From contig DBIH01000275.1 in NCBI GenBank assembly GCA_002296885.1, positions 1-5,831 of the forward strand: a stretch of DNA of 5,831 nt. Direction: 5' to 3'. This document shows positions 1-4,746 of this stretch, piece after piece. The stretch comes from Flavobacterium sp. UBA807 (GTDB lineage Bacteria; Bacteroidota; Bacteroidia; Flavobacteriales; Flavobacteriaceae). Below the pieces are notes generated by a model. The model did not search any database. It was given only the letters and a program-made list of their open reading frames with translations, and was not told the DNA's origin. Position 1 is the stretch's first letter, and the number at the start of each line of letters is the position of its first letter. The position numbers and the translations under genes are program-made.

Positions 1-732
1 AAGGTTTATGGCTCGGAAGACCTTATCGAGCCACAGGATTATTCGAAAGTAAAAAGCGTATCGGTTTATATGCAAAGCACAGATGGCCCAAATGAGCTTG
101 CTTTTGTAATGAACTTCAATCCGAAGCATTTGGTTTCCGATATCCTATATGCCAAAAGAGGGGATTCTGAGGACACCGCATTTATGACTTTTAGCTACGA
201 TGACAATAACCTGTTGAAAAAGCTGGTCATGAATGATAATTTCGACAATAATCCGAAATCGACTGTTTATACCTATGGCTACGACAAAGACAAATTGATA
301 GAAATTTCCGAAGACCAGTACTCTGTATATTCTAATCAGCACAAAATGCTGGTAATGGACGATCATTTTGAATTCAAAGACATAGAAACCGATTTCCGCA
401 TTTCTTCCAGCCGCGAGGAAATTAACGATGGCTGTAAAGTTTTCTATGAAGACGGCTCTGTCGTAAAGACCCGTTGCTTCTCTGACCTGGATCGGAATCT
501 TCCATATACCTACCAGTCTAACCTTTATGAGAATGAGGATTCAGGCCAATCAGCCGATATGAAAATTGAGAAAAACACGGCCGGAAATATTTCTGTTTTT
601 GCCTTTTTAGACACCATTAATGATTACAAGGAAGTAGCAGAAATAACCATTGGGGAGGATGGGCTGACCAAACAAATCAAAACCCATTCAGCTGGGCAAT
701 TCTACACCCTCAATTTTGAATATAAATACTAA
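1..732 (+). CDS. Hypothetical protein, 5'-truncated by the window edge
   Basis: The frame is open from base 1 to the TAA at 730-732, giving 243 visible residues. The first in-frame ATG (base 70) is probably internal, because the 23 codons before it are open and read like the same protein. The true start and any signal peptide lie outside the window. I do not recognise the family. The protein is acidic, rich in Asp, Asn, Tyr and Lys, with alternating hydrophobic and polar residues that suggest beta-strands, and ends in an aromatic strand (FEYKY). Two stretches at about visible residues 64-75 (FSYDDNNLLKKL) and 90-102 (YTYGYDKDKLIEI) loosely resemble the YD-type repeats of Rhs-like and other secreted Bacteroidota proteins. 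No catalytic motif or membrane segment is visible. An exported or lipid-anchored beta-rich protein is a plausible but unproven reading. A probable terminator follows at 778-815, so it is likely the last gene of its transcript. Confidence 0.8.
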   Translation, partial: KVYGSEDLIEPQDYSKVKSVSVYMQSTDGPNELAFVMNFNPKHLVSDILYAKRGDSEDTAFMTFSYDDNNLLKKLVMNDNFDNNPKSTVYTYGYDKDKLIEISEDQYSVYSNQHKMLVMDDHFEFKDIETDFRISSSREEINDGCKVFYEDGSVVKTRCFSDLDRNLPYTYQSNLYENEDSGQSADMKIEKNTAGNISVFAFLDTINDYKEVAEITIGEDGLTKQIKTHSAGQFYTLNFEYKY

Positions 733-777
733 ATTCTGTTAAAGTCTGATTTATATCAAATTCACATAAAATTAGGC

Positions 778-815
778 AGCAACTATTAAAATATACAAAA
801 ACGGTTGCTTTTTTT
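778..815 (+). terminator. Probable rho-independent terminator after the hypothetical gene
   Basis: AGCAAC at 778-783 pairs perfectly with GTTGCT at 804-809, followed directly by an uninterrupted run of seven T (809-815). It lies 45 nt after the stop codon of the upstream gene, where a terminator is expected. The stem is only 6 bp (plus one possible T-G pair) and the loop is long, about 20 nt of A/T-rich sequence. It is therefore weaker than the terminator after the cold-shock gene. Confidence 0.55.
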
Positions 816-900
816 ATGGCCAAATTCCGAATGTGGCAAGTAATTCTTTTCCAACAATTTAAATCCCTTAACATTTTTTTATAATTTATTATAGATAATG

Positions 901-930
901 TTTGTCATGTCACAAATAAGTATATCTTTG
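901..930 (+). promoter_or_regulatory. Bacteroidota-type promoter for the cold-shock gene
   Basis: TTTG at 901-904 (-33 element) is followed after 18 nt by TATCTTTG at 923-930, a full match to the -7 consensus TAnnTTTG used by the primary sigma factor of Bacteroidota. Transcription would start near 936-938, leaving a leader of only about 22 nt before the ATG at 960. That is much shorter than the long thermosensing leader of E. coli cspA, so a leader-based RNA thermometer of that type is unlikely here. The surrounding sequence is strongly A/T-rich, as is usual for promoters in this group. Confidence 0.75.
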
Positions 931-959
931 AGCATTATTAATTATTTTTTTACAATACA

Positions 960-1160
960 ATGCGCACAGGAACAGTAAAATTTTTCAACGAATCTAAAGG
1001 TTATGGTTTTATCACAGATGATGAAACGGGAAAAGACATTTTCGTACATGCTACCGGTATTAAATCAGAAGGTTTAAACGAGGGAGACAAAGTATCATAC
1101 GAAGAAGAAGAAGGTAGAAAAGGTAAAGTAGCAGCTCAGGTAGTTACTATCGAAGAGTAA
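960..1160 (+). CDS. Cold-shock domain protein (CspA family)
   Basis: This 66-residue protein is a single cold-shock domain (a five-stranded OB-fold beta-barrel) that binds single-stranded RNA and DNA. Family members act in the cytoplasm as RNA chaperones that melt structure in mRNA. Both nucleic-acid-binding motifs are visible: RNP1 at residues 13-18 (KGYGFI) and RNP2 at 27-31 (IFVHA), with the surface aromatics F8, F9, Y15, F17, F28 and H30. The position usually held by Trp in E. coli CspA is Phe here. A run of four Glu follows near residues 48-51, then a basic GRKGK stretch. Length is normal for the family. The ATG at 960 sits about 22 nt after the predicted transcription start, with no Shine-Dalgarno sequence. 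The gene has its own promoter and strong terminator, so it is monocistronic. Cold induction cannot be judged from sequence, since many paralogues are constitutive or growth-phase regulated. No symbol is given because paralogues cannot be told apart here. Confidence 0.96.
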   Translation: MRTGTVKFFNESKGYGFITDDETGKDIFVHATGIKSEGLNEGDKVSYEEEEGRKGKVAAQVVTIEE

Positions 1161-1191
1161 TATATAGTATTTTGATTACCTAAAATGACTT

Positions 1192-1221
1192 AACGTCCCG
1201 ATTAATTCGGGGCGTTTTTTT
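1192..1221 (+). terminator. Strong rho-independent terminator after the cold-shock gene
   Basis: ACGTCCCGA at 1193-1201 pairs with TCGGGGCGT at 1207-1215 (nine pairs, one of them T-G) around a 5-nt loop TTAAT, and a run of seven T follows (1215-1221). The GC-rich stem stands out against the AT-rich surroundings. It lies 31 nt after the cold-shock stop codon and separates that gene from the nuo operon. Confidence 0.92.
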
Positions 1222-1236
1222 ATGTTTTAAATTTTA

Positions 1237-1259
1237 CTATTTAAAATCATTTTAAATAG
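1237..1259. repeat. Perfect 23-nt AT-rich palindrome upstream of the nuo promoter
   Basis: CTATTTAAAAT at 1237-1247 is the exact reverse complement of ATTTTAAATAG at 1249-1259, with a single C (1248) between them. The left arm can also pair with a second site: 1233-1243 (TTTACTATTTA) is the exact complement of 1274-1284 (TAAATAGTAAA). The element lies between the cold-shock terminator and the nuo -33 box, 41 nt upstream of the latter, and outside any transcript predicted here. It could be a protein-binding site (operator) for control of the nuo operon. Perfect short palindromes are easier to obtain by chance in such AT-rich DNA, so function is only inferred. Confidence 0.55.
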
Positions 1260-1300
1260 GCTTTTTTACAGGCTAAATAGTAAACGTTTCCCACTCTATT

Positions 1301-1331
1301 TTTGCGAATTAAATATTGCGATGTATATTTG
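1301..1331 (+). promoter_or_regulatory. Bacteroidota-type promoter for the nuo operon
   Basis: TTTG at 1301-1304 and TATATTTG at 1324-1331 are separated by 19 nt, matching the TTTG-N19-TAnnTTTG pattern of the Bacteroidota primary sigma factor with no mismatch. The expected transcription start is near 1338, giving a leader of about 27 nt to the nuoA ATG at 1365. This placement also settles the nuoA start: the in-frame TTG at 1302 lies inside the promoter, upstream of the transcript. No other clear promoter was noticed between here and the right edge, so nuoA to nuoF are probably transcribed from this site. Confidence 0.78.
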
Positions 1332-1364
1332 TGCCTATTTAAATTACTTCTAATTTTAAGCATT

Positions 1365-1730
1365 ATGCAGTCTAATCAATTAGATTATTTGCCAATCCTA
1401 ATGCAGGCAGGTTTAGCAGTCGGATTTGTTGTCTTAACCATTATCGGCTCTAACTTTTTAGGCCCAAAAAGACACTCCAAAAACAAGGATATCAACTTCG
1501 AATGCGGTATCGAATCTGTCGGAAATGCAAGGATTCCATTTTCAGTAAAATATTTCTTAGTTGCCATTCTTTTCGTTTTGTTTGACGTTGAGGTAATTTT
1601 TCTTTATCCATGGGCAATAAATTTCAAAGCACTTGGTATGGAAGGAATGATAAAAATGGTGATTTTCATGCTATTGCTTTTGGTTGGTTTCTTCTACATT
1701 ATCAAGAAGAAAGCACTTGAATGGGAATGA
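1365..1730 (+). CDS. nuoA: NADH-quinone oxidoreductase subunit A
   Basis: NuoA (ND3 family) is a small membrane subunit of complex I, located where the peripheral arm meets the proton-pumping arm near the quinone site. The 121-residue product has the expected three transmembrane helices, at about residues 9-31, 62-83 and 95-113. The loop between helices 1 and 2 carries the conserved FECG motif with Cys47, corresponding to the mobile ND3-loop cysteine. Helix 2 carries the family core FDVEVIFLYPWA with acidic residues D74 and E76, and the protein ends in the typical KKALEWE. The open frame can be extended to a TTG at 1302, but that codon is inside the promoter, so ATG 1365 is chosen. No Shine-Dalgarno sequence is visible. 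The TGA stop is followed at once by an in-frame TAA, a tandem stop. It is the first gene of the operon, separated from nuoB by 78 nt that contain a heptamer-repeat element. Confidence 0.96.
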   Translation: MQSNQLDYLPILMQAGLAVGFVVLTIIGSNFLGPKRHSKNKDINFECGIESVGNARIPFSVKYFLVAILFVLFDVEVIFLYPWAINFKALGMEGMIKMVIFMLLLLVGFFYIIKKKALEWE

Positions 1731-1739
1731 TAAAAGTTA

Positions 1740-1803
1740 TTTTAAATTATAAATGTTGAATTTTAAATTGATTTCATTTAAAATTTATAATTCAAAATTC
1801 AGA
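1740..1803. repeat. Heptamer-built AT-only inverted repeat before nuoB
   Basis: This element fills the nuoA-nuoB gap. The right arm (1776-1803) is four successive 7-nt units, ATTTAAA then ATTTATA, ATTCAAA and ATTCAGA. The left arm (1740-1767) is also four 7-nt units and, read on the opposite strand, belongs to the same heptamer family (about ATTYAWA). An 8-nt spacer separates the arms. The core 1740-1754 pairs with 1783-1797 at 14 of 15 positions. The element ends 5 nt before the nuoB ATG. A second copy lies before nuoE and shares the exact 17-mer AATTTATAATTCAAAAT (1782-1798 here). In the transcript it could fold into a weak, all-A/U hairpin. Confidence 0.75.
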
Positions 1804-1808
1804 ATAAA

Positions 1809-2351
1809 ATGAATACTAAACCAAATATGGTTGCTCCGCCGGAAGGAGTTGTTGGTGAAGGTTTCTTCGCTACCAAACTGAATGATGTTGTCGGATTGGC
1901 ACGTGCCAATTCGCTTTGGCCGTTACCATTCGCCACTTCTTGTTGTGGAATTGAATTTATGGCAACAATGGCATCGCATTACGATTTAGCCCGATTTGGT
2001 TCAGAAAGGGTTAGTTTCTCGCCACGTCAGGCGGATATGCTAATGGTAATGGGAACCATCTCTAAAAAAATGGCGCCAATTTTACGTCAGGTTTACGAAC
2101 AAATGTCAGAACCTCGCTGGGTAATTTCTGTCGGAGCCTGTGCCTGTTCGGGTGGTGTTTTCGATACCTATTCTGTTTTACAGGGAATTGACAAAGTAAT
2201 TCCTGTAGATGTTTACGTACCGGGTTGTCCGCCAAGACCGGAACAAATCGTTCAGGGTGTAATGCAATTACAGGAATTAGTAAAGAATGAATCTGTTCGC
2301 AGAAGAAACTCACCTGAGTACAAAGAATTATTAGCTTCTTATAACCTATAA
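1809..2351 (+). CDS. nuoB: NADH-quinone oxidoreductase subunit B (cluster N2 subunit)
   Basis: NuoB (PSST / 20 kDa family) carries the 4Fe-4S cluster N2, the last cluster before quinone, on the cytoplasmic side of complex I. All four expected ligands are present in the 180-residue product: the adjacent pair C45-C46 in TSCCGIEF, C111 in VGACACSGG and C140 in PGCPPRPE. The family blocks around them are intact, including the SPRQADMLMVMG segment near residues 71-82 and the IPVDVYVPGCPPRPE segment near 131-144. C113, two residues after a ligand, is an extra cysteine that is not expected to bind the cluster. The length is slightly shorter than E. coli NuoB because the N-terminus is shorter. The ATG at 1809 follows an A-rich stretch and lies just after the heptamer repeat; there is no Shine-Dalgarno sequence. 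Only 1 nt separates its stop from nuoC, suggesting coupled translation. Confidence 0.97.
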   Translation: MNTKPNMVAPPEGVVGEGFFATKLNDVVGLARANSLWPLPFATSCCGIEFMATMASHYDLARFGSERVSFSPRQADMLMVMGTISKKMAPILRQVYEQMSEPRWVISVGACACSGGVFDTYSVLQGIDKVIPVDVYVPGCPPRPEQIVQGVMQLQELVKNESVRRRNSPEYKELLASYNL

Positions 2352-2352
2352 T

Positions 2353-2886
2353 ATGGCTTTAGAAACGACATTTATACAAGAAAAATTATCTCAGAAATTC
2401 GGCAACAGTGTGCTGAATTTTGAAATGAAAAGAGATATTTTCACTTTCGAGGCAACTCCGGAAACTATTCATGAAGTTATACGTACATTGAAAGAAGACG
2501 AAAGCCTGAACTTCCATTTTTTAACAGATTTGACCGGAATCCATTTCCCTGATAATGACGCTTCACATCAGTTTTCAGTAGTATATCAACTGCACAATTG
2601 GGTTGAAAATGTTAGGCTTCGCGTAAAAACCTTTTTACCGGATCCGGCAGAAGTGGATACCGTAACCAATTTGTTTTTGTGCGCCAACTGGATGGAAAGA
2701 GAAGCTTGGGATTTCTTCGGGATTAATTTCAAAGGACATCCGCAGCTGAAAAGAATTTTGAATATGGATGAAATGGTTTCACACCCAATGCGTAAGGAAT
2801 TCCCAATGGAAGACAGCGGAAGAACCGACAAAGATGACCGTTTCTTTGGAAGAACACCAGTTAAAAGTCAAATGAGTAATTCATAA
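2353..2886 (+). CDS. nuoC: NADH-quinone oxidoreductase subunit C (30 kDa family)
   Basis: NuoC has no cofactor. It packs against NuoD and helps hold the connecting module of complex I together at the cytoplasmic face of the membrane. The 177-residue product contains the 30-kDa subunit signature at residues 115-136: EREAWDFFGI, then a conserved HP (129-130), then LKRIL. It is followed by HPMRKEFP (144-151), where many family members have HPLRKDFP. The N-terminal 60 residues are variable, as is usual. The last 25 or so residues are charged, a lineage-variable tail. Here nuoC is a separate gene, not fused to nuoD as in E. coli. It starts 1 nt after the nuoB stop and ends 6 nt before nuoD, so B, C and D form a tight block. 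No Shine-Dalgarno sequence is present. Confidence 0.95.
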   Translation: MALETTFIQEKLSQKFGNSVLNFEMKRDIFTFEATPETIHEVIRTLKEDESLNFHFLTDLTGIHFPDNDASHQFSVVYQLHNWVENVRLRVKTFLPDPAEVDTVTNLFLCANWMEREAWDFFGINFKGHPQLKRILNMDEMVSHPMRKEFPMEDSGRTDKDDRFFGRTPVKSQMSNS

Positions 2887-2892
2887 ATATAG

Positions 2893-4128
2893 ATGTCCGA
2901 TTTATTATTACCACCAGAGCATCGCTATGCTAAGATTATAGAGCAGACACGCAACGAAGACGGAAGCGAATTCTCTATATTGAATTTAGGCCCAACACAT
3001 CCTGCAACTCACGGGATTTTTCAAAACATCCTTTTGATGGATGGTGAACGAATCCTCGATGCAGAACCAACAATTGGATACATTCACCGTGCTTTTGAAA
3101 AAATTGCAGAGAATCGTCCGTTTTACCAAATCAATGTATTGACGGATCGAATGAACTACTGTTCATCACCTATCAACAACATGGCGTGGTGGATGACGGT
3201 TGAAAAATTATTAAACATAGAAGTTCCAAAACGTGCTCAATATTTAAGAGTTATCGTAATGGAATTAGCACGAATTACAGACCATTTAATCTGCAATTCA
3301 ATTCTTGGTGTTGATACCGGAGCTTACACCGGCTTCCTTTATGTTTTCCAATTCAGGGAAAAAGTATACGAAATCTACGAAGAGATTTGTGGCGCGCGTT
3401 TGACTACGAATATGGGAAGAATTGGTGGCTTTGAAAGAGACTGGTCTGAAGAAGCCTTCAAAAAATTAAATACATTCCTGGAAGAGTTTCCTGTTGCATG
3501 GAAAGAATTCGAAAATCTTTTTGAAAGAAATAGGATTTTCATCGACAGAACTGTGAATGTCGGTCCGATTTCTGCCGAAAAAGCAATGCAATACGGATTA
3601 ACCGGTCCAAATCTTCGTGCCGCCGGAATTGATTATGATGTTCGTAAAGCGGCACCTTATTCCTCTTATGATGATTTCGAATTTAACGTTCCTGTTGGAA
3701 AATCTGGTGATACTTACGACCGTTTTTGCGTTCGTAATGCCGAAGTCTGGGAAAGCTTGAGTATCATTCGTCAAGCCTTGGCTAAATTACCGGAAGGTCC
3801 AATCCACGCTGATGTTCCCGATTATTATTTGCCCCCAAAAGAAGATGTTTACACCAATATGGAAAGCTTAATCTATCACTTCAAAATTGTGATGGGTGAA
3901 GTTCCGGTTCCTGTTGATGAAATTTATCACGCTGTTGAAGGTGGAAACGGAGAATTAGGTTTCTATTTAATTTCAGACGGAAGCAGAACACCCTACCGTT
4001 TGAAATTCAGAAGACCTTGCTACGTTTATTATCAGGCATACACCGAAATGATTAAAGGCGGAATGTTATCTGATGCTATTGTAATATTATCAAGTTTAAA
4101 TGTAATTGCAGGCGAATTAGACGCATAA
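2893..4128 (+). CDS. nuoD: NADH-quinone oxidoreductase subunit D (49 kDa family)
   Basis: NuoD forms most of the quinone-binding pocket of complex I, next to cluster N2 of NuoB. It descends from the large subunit of NiFe hydrogenases but has lost the metal site. The 411-residue product has the usual length for an unfused NuoD. Visible family features are NLGPTHPATHG (31-41), whose H40 matches the pocket histidine, TDRMNY (84-89), whose Y89 matches the quinone headgroup tyrosine, the GYIHRAFEK segment (62-70), and NMGRIGGFERD near residue 180. Two places differ from the best-known bacterial sequences. The 49-kDa signature reads HRAFEK instead of the usual HRGxEK. The C-terminal segment reads RRPCYVYYQ (373-381) where proteobacterial proteins have a PPGFxxLQ-like stretch, and the protein ends in GELDA rather than GEVDR. 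I take these as lineage variation, not damage. The ATG at 2893 follows nuoC by 6 nt, and an 83-nt gap with a heptamer repeat follows the stop. Confidence 0.97.
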   Translation: MSDLLLPPEHRYAKIIEQTRNEDGSEFSILNLGPTHPATHGIFQNILLMDGERILDAEPTIGYIHRAFEKIAENRPFYQINVLTDRMNYCSSPINNMAWWMTVEKLLNIEVPKRAQYLRVIVMELARITDHLICNSILGVDTGAYTGFLYVFQFREKVYEIYEEICGARLTTNMGRIGGFERDWSEEAFKKLNTFLEEFPVAWKEFENLFERNRIFIDRTVNVGPISAEKAMQYGLTGPNLRAAGIDYDVRKAAPYSSYDDFEFNVPVGKSGDTYDRFCVRNAEVWESLSIIRQALAKLPEGPIHADVPDYYLPPKEDVYTNMESLIYHFKIVMGEVPVPVDEIYHAVEGGNGELGFYLISDGSRTPYRLKFRRPCYVYYQAYTEMIKGGMLSDAIVILSSLNVIAGELDA

Positions 4129-4134
4129 AAAGAA

Positions 4135-4202
4135 ATTATAAATTATGAATTATAAATTTTGAATGATTAGAATAATTTAAAATTTAGAATTTATAATTCA
4201 AA
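4135..4202. repeat. Heptamer-built AT-rich inverted repeat before nuoE
   Basis: This is the second copy of the element found before nuoB. The left arm (4135-4162) is four 7-nt units: ATTATAA, ATTATGA, ATTATAA and ATTTTGA. The right arm (4175-4202) is four units: ATTTAAA, ATTTAGA, ATTTATA and ATTCAAA. A 12-nt spacer lies between them. Read on opposite strands, both arms fit the same heptamer family, about ATTYAWA. The 13-nt core TGAATTATAAATT (4146-4158) is the exact complement of 4188-4200. The element ends 9 nt before the nuoE ATG. The 17-mer at 4188-4204 is identical to 1782-1798 of the first copy. Confidence 0.78.
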
Positions 4203-4211
4203 ATAGTAAAA

Positions 4212-4742
4212 ATGGAAAGATCACACATACACCAAGAGGTAAATATCACTGATGATTTGATGAAACGCATCAATGAATTAATCAGTCATTATCCTGCAGA
4301 CAAAAAGAAATCGGCTTTATTGCCCGTTTTACATGAAGTTCAGGATGCTCATGATAATTGGTTGAGTATTGAATTGCAAAACAAAGTTGCCGAAATTTTA
4401 GGAATCCAACGTATTGAAGTTTATGAAGTGGTGACATTTTACACCATGTTCAACCAAAGACCAATTGGAAAATACATGTTCGAATTTTGCCAGACTTCCG
4501 CTTGTTGTTTGAATGGCGTTGAAAATCTAATGGACTACACTTGTGAAAAACTGGGTGTCGGTGTTGGTGAACCTACCGCAGACGGAATGTTTGAGGTTCG
4601 CGGCGTTGAATGTCTTGGAGCCTGTGGCTATGCGCCAATGATGCAGTTGGGTGATTTCTATAAAGAGCACTTGACTAAAGAAAAAATCGATCAGTTGATT
4701 GCTGATTGCAAAGACGGAAAAATCACTTTACACGATAAATAA
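4212..4742 (+). CDS. nuoE: NADH-quinone oxidoreductase subunit E (24 kDa, 2Fe-2S)
   Basis: NuoE is the thioredoxin-fold 2Fe-2S subunit of the NADH-input module. It holds cluster N1a close to the FMN of NuoF, at the cytoplasmic tip of complex I. The 176-residue product has an N-terminal helical part (about 10-80, including the typical LHEVQDAH and VVTFYTMF segments) and a C-terminal thioredoxin-like domain. All four cluster ligands are present in the family pattern: C93 and C98 (FCQTSAC, spacing x4) and C134 and C138 (ECLGAC, spacing x3). C99, directly after a ligand, and C111 are extra cysteines. Length is normal. The ATG at 4212 follows an A-rich stretch and the heptamer repeat. The stop is 4 nt before nuoF, fitting the usual tight pairing of these two partner subunits. 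Confidence 0.97.
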   Translation: MERSHIHQEVNITDDLMKRINELISHYPADKKKSALLPVLHEVQDAHDNWLSIELQNKVAEILGIQRIEVYEVVTFYTMFNQRPIGKYMFEFCQTSACCLNGVENLMDYTCEKLGVGVGEPTADGMFEVRGVECLGACGYAPMMQLGDFYKEHLTKEKIDQLIADCKDGKITLHDK

Positions 4743-4746
4743 TATC

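Noticed and set aside
816..884. Short frame of 22 codons starting at the ATG right after the first terminator
   Set aside because: It is very short, starts immediately after the T-run of a terminator with no promoter before it, and its product is not recognisable. AT-rich gaps produce such frames by chance.
1297..1304. A second match to the -7 consensus (TATTTTTG) overlapping the -33 box of the nuo promoter
   Set aside because: No TTG is present about 19 nt upstream (near 1275), whereas the pair 1301-1304 / 1324-1331 has both boxes at the ideal distance. The match is likely due to the T-rich sequence.
960..1364. The cold-shock gene as part of the nuo operon
   Set aside because: A strong terminator at 1192-1221 and an independent, near-perfect promoter at 1301-1331 separate them. 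Their adjacency does not indicate shared function.
2107..2150. Extra cysteine C113 in NuoB (and C99 in NuoE) as a possible altered cluster site
   Set aside because: All four normal ligands of each cluster are present with normal spacing, so the added cysteines are more likely neutral lineage substitutions than new ligands.
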